DNA of 64,000 bases from Nonomuraea jiangxiensis (GTDB lineage Bacteria > Actinomycetota > Actinomycetes > Streptosporangiales > Streptosporangiaceae). A program made the translations under genes and the position numbers. The stretch is taken from assembly GCF_900099965.1 (NCBI RefSeq), contig NZ_FNDJ01000029.1:65990-129989 (forward strand), written 5' to 3'. Position 1 is the first letter of the stretch, and every line of letters starts with the position of its first letter. Below are positions 7,731 to 15,995 of the stretch, piece after piece. The notes beneath the pieces were generated by a model. The model searched no databases. It had not been told where the DNA came from and saw nothing but the letters and a program-made list of their open reading frames with translations.

Positions 7731-9392
7731 TCAGGAGCCCAGGATCTCCCGGCGGAGGTGGGTCTTAAGGATCTTGCCGCCGGGATTGCGCGGCAGCTCG
7801 CCGTCGCGGAACCACACGTGCGCCGGGATCTTGAACTTGGCGATCCGGTCGGCCAGGAACTCCCGCAGCTCCGCGGTCGTCACCGACCGGCCGGGCGCCA
7901 GGCGGATGACCGCGCCGACCTCCTCGCCCAGCTCGTCGTCCGGCACGCCGATCACCGCCGCGTCGTCCACCGCCGGATGCTCGAACAGGGCCGCCTCCAC
8001 CTCGGCGCAGTAGACGTTCTCGCCGCCCCTGATCACCATGTCCTTGGCCCGGTCGACGATGTAGACGAAACCCTCGTCGTCGATCTTGGCCAGGTCGCCG
8101 GTGTGCAGCCAGCCGTCCACGAACGTCTGCGCCGTCGCCTCCGGCCTGTTCCAGTAGCCCATGATGACGTTCGGGCCGCGTACGCAGAGCTCGCCCACCT
8201 CGCCCGGAGGCAGCTCGGTGCCCGCCGGGTCCACCACCCGCAGGTCCACCACGGCCGTCGGGAGGCCGATGCTGTCGGGCCTGGCCTGGTAGTCGGCGCC
8301 GCCGTTGCCGATGGCCAGGGCGGTCGTCTCGGTCATGCCGTAGCCGTTGGAGGGAGCGCGGTTGGGCAGGTTCGCGGTGATGCGTTCCAGGAGCTTGGGC
8401 GGGGCGGGGGCGCCGCCGTAGCCGAGGGTGGCCAGGGAGGACAGGTCGTACTTGCCGAAGTCGGGATGGGACATGAGCTGCCAGGCGTTCGTGGGCACGC
8501 CGATCATGGCGGTGACCTTCTCCCGCTCGATCAGGCGCAGGGCCTGCTCGGGGTCCCACTTGTACATGAGCACCAGGCCACCGCCGGTGAACATCGTGGT
8601 GGTCAGGGCCGAGAAGCAGCCCGTGACGTGGAACAGCGGAACGGTCAGCAGGGTGATCCGGCGGCCCCCGGCCGCGGCCGCCAGGTCCTTGCCCGCCATG
8701 GCGAGCGCCCGCATGAACCCGTAGGAGACGGTCATCGGCGACTGGCCGAGGTTGCGGTGGCTGCCCAGGGCGCCCTTGGGGTGGCCGGTCGTGCCGGAGG
8801 TGTAGAAGATCGTGGCCGGGTCCTCGGGGGAGAGCTCGACGTCGGGGAGCTTCACGTCGGCGGTGACCTCGCCCATGACCTCGTCGTACGCGCGCGCGCC
8901 CGCGGGCACCTCGCCCCGGGTGACGATCAGCGGCACTCCCGTCGAGGCCAGCCGGGCCGCGCGCTCGCCGTCGGCGATCAGCACCTTGGCGCCGGAGTCG
9001 CGGACGCCGTAGGCCAGCTCGGCCTCCGTCCACCAGGCGTTCAGCGGTACGGCGATGGCCCCCGCGGCCAGCGCGGCCGAGAACGAGACCACCCATTCCG
9101 GGTAGTTGCGCATGGCCACGGCGACCCGGTCGCCTTTACGGACTCCGTATTCCCCGATGAGGCGGCCGGCCAGGGTGGCGGCGCGGCGGAAGTGCTCCTC
9201 GAACGTGATGTGCTCGTCCTCGTACGCGAGGAAGATCTGCTCGCCGTGGAACCTGCTCATCTCCAGCAGGGCGCGGAAGTGGGCGGGGGCGTGCTTCCAC
9301 GTGCGTATCCCCGTGCCGCCGATCTCCTCCATCTCGAACAGCTGGCCGGGACCGGTGAGCTGGGCCTGGGCCTGGTCGTGCGAAAGGGACAT
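7731..9392 (-). CDS. Acyl-CoA synthetase (AMP-forming), fatty-acid-CoA ligase type
   Basis: A 553-residue ANL-superfamily ligase that activates a carboxylic acid with ATP and joins it to CoA. The P-loop is FYTSGTTGHPKG (residues ~196-207), the A5 motif is YGMTETTA (351-358), the A7 hinge Asp is in DGWLHTGD (426-433), and the A8 hinge is VDRAKDMVIRGGENVYCAEVE. The conserved A10 lysine is in PGGKILK near the C-terminus. The start ATG has GGAG 8 bases upstream. The length and the N-terminal FEMEEIGGTGIRTWKHAP suit a medium- or long-chain fatty acyl-CoA synthetase. It is divergent from the xylanase gene across a 358-base gap. The acyl substrate is not predictable. Confidence 0.9.
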   Translation of the reverse strand: MSLSHDQAQAQLTGPGQLFEMEEIGGTGIRTWKHAPAHFRALLEMSRFHGEQIFLAYEDEHITFEEHFRRAATLAGRLIGEYGVRKGDRVAVAMRNYPEWVVSFSAALAAGAIAVPLNAWWTEAELAYGVRDSGAKVLIADGERAARLASTGVPLIVTRGEVPAGARAYDEVMGEVTADVKLPDVELSPEDPATIFYTSGTTGHPKGALGSHRNLGQSPMTVSYGFMRALAMAGKDLAAAAGGRRITLLTVPLFHVTGCFSALTTTMFTGGGLVLMYKWDPEQALRLIEREKVTAMIGVPTNAWQLMSHPDFGKYDLSSLATLGYGGAPAPPKLLERITANLPNRAPSNGYGMTETTALAIGNGGADYQARPDSIGLPTAVVDLRVVDPAGTELPPGEVGELCVRGPNVIMGYWNRPEATAQTFVDGWLHTGDLAKIDDEGFVYIVDRAKDMVIRGGENVYCAEVEAALFEHPAVDDAAVIGVPDDELGEEVGAVIRLAPGRSVTTAELREFLADRIAKFKIPAHVWFRDGELPRNPGGKILKTHLRREILGS

Positions 9393-9589
9393 ACGCAGAA
9401 CTCCCGCTGTAGAGGATTATTCCGGATAAATCACGATACCGACCGGCCGGTACGTCGCGCTAGATCGGGACAAACGGCCACATGGAGGGAGGTCTACCCA
9501 GGTCGCTTGCCCGGTCCGCCATCGTGTCCAGCCCCCTCCGGAACGGTCGGTACCAATCTCGCGGAGCGGCCGAGGCCGATCAAGGCTTA

Positions 9590-9600
9590 TGAAAGTTTCA
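9590..9600. promoter_or_regulatory. Palindrome TGAAA-G-TTTCA, candidate operator 1
   Basis: A perfect 11-bp palindrome in the 358-base gap (9393-9750) between the acyl-CoA synthetase and the xylanase. It shares the GAAA-N-TTTC core with the second site at 9713-9723. Similar GAAA-N-TTTC palindromes have been described upstream of actinomycete xylanase genes. I recall this from the literature and cannot check it here. Confidence 0.5.
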
Positions 9601-9660
9601 TTTTTCGTCCGATAGTTTTTGGTCGCCAACTGCCGCTTTGGCGCTGGAAGAAGCGCGGCA

Positions 9661-9689
9661 TTGACCGTACAGACGCATGTCAATAGCGT
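9661..9689 (+). promoter_or_regulatory. Candidate xylanase promoter
   Basis: TTGACC (9661-9666), a 17-base spacer and TAGCGT (9684-9689) form a plausible vegetative promoter. A start of transcription near 9696 would place the 9713-9723 palindrome in the leader, where a bound repressor would block elongation or initiation. No other gene or RNA is apparent in 9393-9750. Confidence 0.5.
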
Positions 9690-9712
9690 CAGCGATGCGG
9701 TCCGATCGGGAT

Positions 9713-9723
9713 CGAAACTTTCG
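9713..9723. promoter_or_regulatory. Palindrome CGAAA-C-TTTCG, candidate operator 2
   Basis: A perfect 11-bp palindrome with the same GAAA-N-TTTC core as the site at 9590-9600. The two centres are 123 bases apart. It lies between the predicted promoter and the ribosome site of the xylanase gene, a position suited to repression by a substrate-responsive regulator. No regulator gene is adjacent. Confidence 0.6.
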
Positions 9724-9750
9724 GAAACGAGTGCCTGCCTCCGGAGGTAG

Positions 9751-11418
9751 ATGTCCGTGCGTTCGTCCTCGCTCCTCAGAGTCCTCACGCTGCTGGGGAT
9801 GCTCCTAGCCTTCCTCGTGCCCGCCACCTCGGCAGAAGCGTCCGGGCCGCTGCGCACGCACGCGGCCGGCCGGGGCAAGTTCATCGGCACGGCGCTCGCC
9901 ACAGGCCCACTCTCCAACGAAACCCAGTACCGCACCATAGCGGGGCAGGAGTTCAACCAGGTCACCGCCGAGAACGCGATGAAGTGGGAGTCCACCGAGC
10001 CCAGCCAGGGCCAGTTCACCTTCTCCGGCGCCGACGCCATCGTCGACTTCGCCACCCAGAACAACCAGCAGGTCCACGGCCACACGCTCGTCTGGCACAG
10101 CCAGACGCCTGGCTGGGTGCAGGGCCTGAACGCCACCGCCATGCGCTCGGCGATGCAGAACCACATCAGCCAGGTCGTCGGGCGCTACGCCAGTAACCCG
10201 GCCGTGGTGTCCTGGGACGTCGTCAACGAGGTCTTCGACGACAACGGGAACATGCGCACGTCGTTCTGGTACAACACCCTGGGTTCGAGCTACATCGCCG
10301 ACGCCTTCCGCGCCGCCCGGGCGGCCGACTCCAACGCGCGCCTGTGCATCAACGACTACAACGTCGAGGGCATCAACGCCAAGAGCACCGCGATGTACAA
10401 CCTGGTCTCCTCGCTGCGCCAGCAGGGCGTGCCCGTGGACTGCGTGGGCTTCCAGGGACACCTCGCCATCCAGTACGGCTTCCCCGGCCAGGTGCAGCAG
10501 AACCTGCAGCGCTTCGCCGACCTGGGCGTCCAGGTGCGCATCACCGAGCTGGACGTGCGCATGCAGATGCCGCGCGACGCCACCAAGGACACCACCCAGG
10601 CCACCTACTACCGCAACGTCGTGAACGCCTGCCTGGCCGTCACCGCCTGCGCCGGCATCACCATCTGGGGCTTCACCGACCGGTATTCATGGGTGGGCGA
10701 CACCTTCCCCGGTGAGGGCGCCGCGCTGATCTACAACGAGAGCTACCAGCAGAAGCCGTCCTACACCGCCGTGCACGACGCGCTGGCCGGCGGCACCAGC
10801 ACCGACACCACGCCGCCGACCACCCCGGGCACGCCGAGCGCGAGGAACGTCACCGCCAACTCGGCCGGCCTCACCTGGTCGGCCTCCACCGACAGCGGCG
10901 GCAGCGGCCTGGCCGGGTACAACGTCTACCGCGAGCAGGGCGCCACCGACCCGCTGCTCGGCCAGTCCAGCACCAACTCGATCACGCTGACCGGGCTGAG
11001 CGCCGCCACGCAGTACCAGGTGTACGTGCGGGCGCGCGACGGCGCCGGGAACCTGTCCGGCAACTCTCCGGTGGCCACCTTCACCACCACGACCGGTGGC
11101 GGCCCCGGCCCGGGCGGCTGCACGGCGACGGGGACCGTACAGACCCAGTGGAGCAACGGGTACGTCGTGCAGCCCGTGACCGTCACCAACACCGGCACGT
11201 CCGCCAAGAGCGGCTGGACCGTCACGGTCACGCTGCCGGCCGGGCACACGGTGACCGGTTCGTGGAACGCGGCCCTGAGCGTCAGCGGGCAGACCGTCAC
11301 GGCCCGGAACATGGGCTACAACGGCAACCTGGCGCCCAACGCCGGCACCACCTTCGGCTTCCAGGTCAGCAGGCCGAACGGAGACACGCAGACCCCGTCG
11401 GGGTACACCTGCGCGTAG
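9751..11418 (+). CDS. Secreted endo-1,4-beta-xylanase, GH10-FnIII-CBM2
   Basis: A 555-residue exported enzyme that cuts the xylan backbone. The signal peptide is residues ~1-31 (basic start, LLRVLTLLGMLLAFLVP, cleavage near SAEA). The GH10 barrel spans ~35-345, with acid/base Glu160 in DVVNEVFDD and nucleophile Glu266 in ITELDVRM. HGHTLVWHSQTP and ITIWGFTDRYSW are further GH10 signatures. A fibronectin type III domain follows (~355-446), then a Gly-Pro linker and a CBM2 cellulose/xylan-binding domain (~457-555) bounded by Cys near each end. GGAGG (9743-9747) is only 3 bases from ATG 9751 but 9 from the GTG at 9757. GTG may therefore be the true start, removing two residues. Confidence 0.96.
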   Translation: MSVRSSSLLRVLTLLGMLLAFLVPATSAEASGPLRTHAAGRGKFIGTALATGPLSNETQYRTIAGQEFNQVTAENAMKWESTEPSQGQFTFSGADAIVDFATQNNQQVHGHTLVWHSQTPGWVQGLNATAMRSAMQNHISQVVGRYASNPAVVSWDVVNEVFDDNGNMRTSFWYNTLGSSYIADAFRAARAADSNARLCINDYNVEGINAKSTAMYNLVSSLRQQGVPVDCVGFQGHLAIQYGFPGQVQQNLQRFADLGVQVRITELDVRMQMPRDATKDTTQATYYRNVVNACLAVTACAGITIWGFTDRYSWVGDTFPGEGAALIYNESYQQKPSYTAVHDALAGGTSTDTTPPTTPGTPSARNVTANSAGLTWSASTDSGGSGLAGYNVYREQGATDPLLGQSSTNSITLTGLSAATQYQVYVRARDGAGNLSGNSPVATFTTTTGGGPGPGGCTATGTVQTQWSNGYVVQPVTVTNTGTSAKSGWTVTVTLPAGHTVTGSWNAALSVSGQTVTARNMGYNGNLAPNAGTTFGFQVSRPNGDTQTPSGYTCA

Positions 11419-11427
11419 CAACCGCCG

Positions 11428-11463
11428 GCGTGACCTGCCGGTCCCACGGCCGGCAGGTCACGC
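11428..11463 (+). terminator. Terminator after the xylanase gene
   Basis: A perfect 14-bp stem (11428-11441 with 11450-11463, core GTGACCTGCCGG/CCGGCAGGTCAC) with an 8-base loop starts 10 bases after the xylanase stop codon. It has no T-tract. It separates the xylanase transcript from the next gene at 11497. Confidence 0.8.
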
Positions 11464-11496
11464 TCTCGCCGCGGAACGATTGCGTACGGTGGAATC

Positions 11497-12132
11497 ATGT
11501 TCTTCGAGCCCCCGCCCGCGCAGGAAGACACGACGCACACCCCCGAGCCCGGGCTGCCGGCCTGGGCCGCCCCGCCTGCCGACGAGATGGGCGCGGTGAT
11601 GCTCAGCGGCCTGGTGCTGGCCCGCAGCCCCAACGTCACCGTTCACTTACCGACGATCCGGGCATTCGGCGACGGCTGCCTGCTGAACGTGGACCTCTAC
11701 ACGAGGCCGCACACCCTGTCTCCCGAGGACTACCAGTCCCTTTTCTTGTCCGTTATACAGAATCTGATGGCCAAGGTGGGCGGCGGTCGGCTGCCGGATA
11801 CCTTGTTGCGGTTCGGCGTGCGGTTCGCCGACGGAACCAAGGCCACCACCATCGGATCGCATCTGAGCAGGAGGCAACTCCAGCAGGAACCGCCACCACC
11901 AGGGCCGCGGCTTTCCTGGCTGCTCGGTGGCGTGGCGATGCGCAGCGGTGACCAGGACACGGGTGTCATGCCGCTGGGATTGTGGCTCTGGCCCTCGCCG
12001 CCCCCTGAGCCCTTCGAACTCGCCGTGGAGTGGCCTGCCGGGGGGATCGCGCTGAGCATCGCCGAGCTGGACGGCGCGGCGATCGCGTCCGCCGCCCGGC
12101 GATCGGCGCCGTCCTGGCCGGATCCCACCTGA
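11497..12132 (+). CDS. Hypothetical protein, 211 residues
   Basis: A soluble protein with no signal peptide or membrane segment. The N-terminus is Pro- and acid-rich (MFFEPPPAQEDTTHTPEPG). It continues with beta-like stretches (VMLSGLVLARSPNVTVHLPTIRAFGDGCLLNVDLYTR, LRFGVRFADGTKAT) and ends in an acidic-hydrophobic segment (LAVEWPAGGIALSIAEL). The pattern, with a PLGLWLWPSPPP loop, resembles uncharacterised actinomycete proteins, but I cannot name a family. Codon use and the clear start after the xylanase terminator support a real gene. It converges on the VOC gene with 14 bases between stops. Confidence 0.72.
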   Translation: MFFEPPPAQEDTTHTPEPGLPAWAAPPADEMGAVMLSGLVLARSPNVTVHLPTIRAFGDGCLLNVDLYTRPHTLSPEDYQSLFLSVIQNLMAKVGGGRLPDTLLRFGVRFADGTKATTIGSHLSRRQLQQEPPPPGPRLSWLLGGVAMRSGDQDTGVMPLGLWLWPSPPPEPFELAVEWPAGGIALSIAELDGAAIASAARRSAPSWPDPT

Positions 12133-12146
12133 GTGGCGGGGCAGGG

Positions 12147-12752
12147 TCAGGGTTCCAGGGTGATGCCCTCGCGTCGCAGGTCCTCGATGATGCCGTCCAC
12201 CAGGCGGGTGGCGACGGTGTGGTGGAGGTGGCCGTCGTCGCGGAGCTCGCGTACGGCGGGGACCGGGTCGGGGTCGGAGAACAGCCGCTCGTCGGTGTAG
12301 TCCACCGGCCGGCCCGTCGGGTCGAGGGTCCACCAGGAGGCCTCCAGCGCGATGCCGTTGGGGTCGCTGAAGTAGATCGAGCGCAGGAACCCGTGGTCGA
12401 CGACGTCGGTGACCTCGCAGCCGTGCGCCTTGAGCCGGTCGCGCAGCCTGATGAGCGCGTCCTCGTCCGGCAGGTGCAGCGAGAGGTGGTCGAACTGGGC
12501 CGCCTTGGCGTACGGGACCCCGGCCGGCTTGGCGAAGCTGTCGAGCGGCTGGTCCGCGTACTCGAAGAAGGCGATGGTGTTGCCGGGCGCCACTTCGAAG
12601 AAGTAGTGCTTGAACGCCGGGACGGCGAGCGTGGTGACGAGGCGGGCGTCGAGCACGCCGTGCCAGAAGCGCACGGTGGCGTCCATGTCCGCGGTCACGA
12701 GGGCGAGATGGTGCACGCCGCGCCAGTGCACCGTGTCTGGGGTCGCAGCCAT
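12147..12752 (-). CDS. VOC family protein (glyoxalase / extradiol dioxygenase fold)
   Basis: A 201-residue vicinal-oxygen-chelate protein. VHWRGVHHLALVTADMDATVRFWHGVLDARLV is the first beta-alpha-beta module, with the metal-ligand His in HHLAL. The second module carries FDHLSLHLPDEDALIRLRDRLKAHG, and YFSDPNGIALEAS supplies the family Glu. About 40 extra residues follow (VDYTDERLFSDPDPVPAVRELR), which may make contacts with a partner or substrate. The presence of metal ligands suggests an enzyme rather than a binding protein. The substrate is unknown, and the gene stands alone on its strand. Confidence 0.85.
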   Translation of the reverse strand: MAATPDTVHWRGVHHLALVTADMDATVRFWHGVLDARLVTTLAVPAFKHYFFEVAPGNTIAFFEYADQPLDSFAKPAGVPYAKAAQFDHLSLHLPDEDALIRLRDRLKAHGCEVTDVVDHGFLRSIYFSDPNGIALEASWWTLDPTGRPVDYTDERLFSDPDPVPAVRELRDDGHLHHTVATRLVDGIIEDLRREGITLEP

Positions 12753-12862
12753 GCGTCAAACGTACGCCTTTCAACTATCCGGAGTAAGTGGCAGGTTTCC
12801 GCCGTCCCGCCGCCGCCGTTGTAGGTTGGATCAACCGGTACGCCGGAGGAGGGAGCGGGCGG

Positions 12863-13300
12863 ATGGGACTCCGCAGCGAGATGCCGTTGCTGGCCCGCCA
12901 CGAGGGCGAGTGGGAGGGCGAATACCGTCATCTCGGGCGGGACGGGACCCTGCTCGACCACCACCGCGTCCGGATGACCTGCACGATCGTCGACGACACC
13001 GCCTACCACCAGACCAACCGCTACACCTGGGACGACGGGCGGACCGAGGTGCACGAGTTCCCCGGCACCTACCTCGGCGGCGGGCGGTGCGGGTTCGACA
13101 CCGAGCGGCTGGAGGGCGAGTTCCGCGAGCTGGACGCCAGCACCATCTACCTGACCTGGCGCTACAAGGGGCAGGACCTGCGGCTCTACGAGCTGATCGT
13201 GCTGAGTGAGGACGGCAGGTCGCGCAGCCGCGTCTGGCAGTGGATCGAGGACGGCGAGTGCGTACGGCGTACCTTGATCGACGAGAGGAGAGTCGGCTGA
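12863..13300 (+). CDS. DUF3598-like lipocalin-fold protein
   Basis: A 145-residue protein beginning MGLRSEMPLLARHEGEWEGEYRH, which matches my memory of actinomycete DUF3598 proteins (small beta-barrel, lipocalin-like). The repeated strand pattern (CTIVDDTAYHQTNRYTWDDGR, GFDTERLEGEFREL, IYLTWRYKGQDLRLYELIVL) fits that fold. The start at 12863 is chosen because GGAGGGAG (12847-12854) is about 8 bases upstream. The stop TGA is followed directly by the ATG of the nitrilase-like gene. The two are almost certainly co-translated and may work together, with this protein holding a hydrophobic ligand. Confidence 0.72.
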   Translation: MGLRSEMPLLARHEGEWEGEYRHLGRDGTLLDHHRVRMTCTIVDDTAYHQTNRYTWDDGRTEVHEFPGTYLGGGRCGFDTERLEGEFRELDASTIYLTWRYKGQDLRLYELIVLSEDGRSRSRVWQWIEDGECVRRTLIDERRVG

Positions 13301-14308
13301 ATGCCGCACTTCACCGCCCTGGCACTGCAGCTGGAGACCAGGGCCGTCAACGGGGTGGCCGATCCGCGGGCGGCGATCATGGCGGCCGTCGGGCGGGTGG
13401 ATGAGCGGGTCGGGGGTTCCAAGGCGTGGCTCGGGCCCGAGTTGCGGCTGGTGGTGCTGCCGGAATATGTGCTGACCGGGTTCCCGGCGCGGGAGGGTTT
13501 CGCCGAGTGGCGGGCGCGGGTCGCGCTCGATCCGGACGGCCCGGAATACCGGGAACTGGCCGCGATTGCTGCCCGGCACGCGGTGTTCCTGTGCGTGAAC
13601 GCGTACGAGCGTGACGAGCACTTCCCCGAGCTGTACTTCCAGGCGTCGGTGATCTTCTCCCCGGGCGGGGAGGCGGTGCTGCGTTACCGGCGGCTGCACT
13701 CCATGTTCACGCCCACTCCCTATGACGTGTGGGAGCGTTACCTGGAGATCTACGGCATCGACGGGGTGCTGCCGGTGGCCCGTACCGAGATCGGCAACCT
13801 GGCGGTGGTCGCCTCGGAGGAGATCCTCATGCCGGAGCTGGCCCGCGTTCTGGCGCTGCGCGGTGCCGAGGTGCTCTGCCACCCCACCTCCGAGGTCTCC
13901 TCGCCGGTGCTGACGCCGAAGGCCATCGCCCGCCGGGCCCGGGCCGTGGAGAACCTGGCCTACGTGGTGTCGGCCAACAGCGGCGGCCTGGCCGGGATCG
14001 CGATCCCGGGCGACTCCACCAACGGCGGTTCCGAGGTGATCGACACCCAGGGGCGGGTGCTCGCGCAGGCGGGCCCGGGCGAGTCGCTGGTGGCCGCGGC
14101 GGAGCTTGACGTGGCGGCGCTGCGCCGGCTGCGGCGGCGGCCCGGGATGGGCAACCTGCCGAGCCGGGTGAAGACCGGGCTGTGGGCCGAGGAGTACGCC
14201 CGGCACGACGTGGAGCGGCCGGACGGGTTGTCGGACGGGGCGCGGGACCGGTCCTGGTTCCGGGCCAGGCAGGTGGAGGCGATCGCCCGGCTGTACGGCG
14301 AGGGCTGA
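13301..14308 (+). CDS. Nitrilase-superfamily protein with altered catalytic residues
   Basis: A 335-residue carbon-nitrogen hydrolase fold protein. The family uses a Glu-Lys-Cys triad. Glu55 is present in VVLPEYVLTGFP. The Lys position (YRK-x-H in the family) is Arg131 in YRRLH. The catalytic Cys position (normally I-C-x-D/E before a PE) appears to be Ser172 in VVASEEILMPE. CHPTSEV and RARAVENLAYVVSANSGG match the later conserved blocks. It therefore probably lacks normal nitrilase or amidase activity and may bind a ligand, or act by another mechanism. It follows the DUF3598 gene with no gap. Confidence 0.82.
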   Translation: MPHFTALALQLETRAVNGVADPRAAIMAAVGRVDERVGGSKAWLGPELRLVVLPEYVLTGFPAREGFAEWRARVALDPDGPEYRELAAIAARHAVFLCVNAYERDEHFPELYFQASVIFSPGGEAVLRYRRLHSMFTPTPYDVWERYLEIYGIDGVLPVARTEIGNLAVVASEEILMPELARVLALRGAEVLCHPTSEVSSPVLTPKAIARRARAVENLAYVVSANSGGLAGIAIPGDSTNGGSEVIDTQGRVLAQAGPGESLVAAAELDVAALRRLRRRPGMGNLPSRVKTGLWAEEYARHDVERPDGLSDGARDRSWFRARQVEAIARLYGEG

Positions 14309-14325
14309 CGGCCCTGCCTTACGGG

Positions 14326-15162
14326 CTAGGGGGTCCGACCGGGCGGGTGGTGCTGGAGGTCGGCCACGACGGCGGCGTGGTCCGAGGGCCAGACCCCGGC
14401 CACCGGCCCGTCGGCGGCGCGGCGTACCGCGAGGACCCGGCCGAGCCCGTCCGGGCCGGGGGCGCCGACGTGGATGTAGTCGATCCGGGCGCTCGGCTCG
14501 AAGGTCGCGGCGACGTAGGGGTTCGCGGCGTCCCAGGTGACGGCGGGCGCCGCGGGGTCGGCGTACTCCCACGCGTCCAGCAGCACCTGGCCGGGCACCG
14601 CGGGAGCCGTCCGGTAGCCGCCGAGCAGCCGCATCTCGTCGGAGTCCGGCCAGGCGTTGTGGTCGCCGGTGACCACCGGCGGGAACGAGGTCCCGGCGCG
14701 GTGGGCGGCGACGAACCCGGCCAGGGCGACGACCTGCTCGCGGCGGACGGCCGACGCGTGCGGGGCCGCGGTCAGCTGCGTGGTGAAGAACGGCACGGGG
14801 TGGCCGGGCGCGTCCAGCCGGGCGTAGAGCGCCAGACGCCCGTCGTCCAGGTCCGCTCCGGCCGGTAACCGGATGACCGCCTGCTCCGTGACGGGCCACC
14901 GGCTGAGCACGGCGTTGCCGAGGTCGATCGCAGGGTCGCCGAGTCGTTCCCGCCATCTCCCGGGGGCGGGGGAGGGCGCCCAGGTCCAGTGCATCCCGAG
15001 CGCCGCGGCGAGCCGTCCCGCGAGGTTGTCCTCGCCCCTGGCCCACACCTCCTGCAGGCCCACGGCGTCGGGCCGCAGGTCGCGCAGGACGTCGAGGATC
15101 GCCTGCTGCCGTCGTTCCCATGGCCCGAAGCACCACCACAGGTTCCAGGTCATCACGCGCAT
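14326..15162 (-). CDS. Endonuclease/exonuclease/phosphatase (EEP) family protein
   Basis: A 278-residue EEP-fold metal-dependent hydrolase. MRVMTWNLWW supplies the N-terminal Asn, GLQEVW the metal-binding Glu, TGDHNAWPDSDE the Asp-x-Asn pair, RIDYIHVG the late Asp, and VWPSDHAAVVAD the terminal Asp-His. All family motifs are therefore present. The ATG at 15162 places the conserved MTWNLW at the very N-terminus. It has no signal peptide. It lies 11 bases after the last permease gene of the sugar ABC operon and may be co-transcribed. The substrate (nucleic acid, phosphoinositide or sugar phosphate) is not evident. Confidence 0.87.
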   Translation of the reverse strand: MRVMTWNLWWCFGPWERRQQAILDVLRDLRPDAVGLQEVWARGEDNLAGRLAAALGMHWTWAPSPAPGRWRERLGDPAIDLGNAVLSRWPVTEQAVIRLPAGADLDDGRLALYARLDAPGHPVPFFTTQLTAAPHASAVRREQVVALAGFVAAHRAGTSFPPVVTGDHNAWPDSDEMRLLGGYRTAPAVPGQVLLDAWEYADPAAPAVTWDAANPYVAATFEPSARIDYIHVGAPGPDGLGRVLAVRRAADGPVAGVWPSDHAAVVADLQHHPPGRTP

Positions 15163-15173
15163 CCGCCGCGGTG

Positions 15174-15995
15174 TCAGCCCTTCACGGAGCCGGCGAAGTT
15201 GAAGGAACCGGCGAGATACTTGTTGACCGCCACGTAGAGGATCACGGCGGGGGCCGTGTAGAGGATGGAGAAGGCGGCCAGCTCGCCGTAGGCCACCTGG
15301 CCGTACTCGGAGAAGAAGGTGAAGACCGTGACCGCGGCCGGCTGCTTCTCCGGTGCGTCCAGCAGGACGAACGGGGCGAAGAAGTTGCCCCACTGGCCGA
15401 CGAACACGAAGATCGCCACCACCGCTATGCCCGGGGCCATCAGCGGGCCCACCACCGACGTCAGCGAGCGGAACCAGCCCGCCCCGTCCACCCAGGCGGC
15501 CTCCTCCAGGTTCACCGGCACGCCGTCCATGAAGTTCTTCATCATCCAGATCGAGAACGGCAGGGAGCTCGCCGTCAGGAAGAGCACCATCGCCGGCACC
15601 GAGCCGTACAGGTTGAACCGGAAGAACATCGCGTAGACCGGGACCAGGATCGCCGTCACCGGCAGGCCCGTGGTGAACAGCAGGGTCAGCATGAACGGGC
15701 GGCGGTAGCGGAGCTGGTAGCGCGAGAGGGGATAGGCGGCCAGGCCCGCCACCAGGACCGTCAGGACCGCCGTGGCGCCGGAGATGACCACCGAGTTGAT
15801 CAGCGGGAGGATGGTGGTCTCCCAGGTCAGCACCGCTCTGAAGTTGTCCAGCGAGAACGCCGGCGTGAGGCTGGCGGACAGGGTGGCCGCCGGCTGGACC
15901 GAGGCGATCAGGACCCAGAGGAACGGGCCCACGAAGGCCAGCGCGATGACGAGCAGCGCCAGCGACGCGGCGGTCCGGGCGGCCAGTCTCGTCAT
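15174..15995 (-). CDS. Sugar ABC transporter permease, MalG type
   Basis: A 273-residue inner-membrane permease with six hydrophobic segments. The EAA loop (LEEAAWVDGAGWFRSLTSVVGPLMAPG) couples it to an ATPase. Its start ATG overlaps the stop of the upstream permease by ATGA (15992-15995), so translation is coupled. It is the third gene of a binding protein-permease-permease operon of the CUT1 carbohydrate family. No ATPase gene is present locally, so a shared MsiK-like ATPase elsewhere is likely, as in other actinomycetes. Confidence 0.93.
   Translation of the reverse strand: MTRLAARTAASLALLVIALAFVGPFLWVLIASVQPAATLSASLTPAFSLDNFRAVLTWETTILPLINSVVISGATAVLTVLVAGLAAYPLSRYQLRYRRPFMLTLLFTTGLPVTAILVPVYAMFFRFNLYGSVPAMVLFLTASSLPFSIWMMKNFMDGVPVNLEEAAWVDGAGWFRSLTSVVGPLMAPGIAVVAIFVFVGQWGNFFAPFVLLDAPEKQPAAVTVFTFFSEYGQVAYGELAAFSILYTAPAVILYVAVNKYLAGSFNFAGSVKG

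Noticed and set aside
5309..9392. Small natural-product cluster (MFS exporter, SnoaL-like protein, acyl-CoA ligase)
   Set aside because: No PKS, NRPS, terpene or tailoring genes accompany them, and terminators separate the genes.
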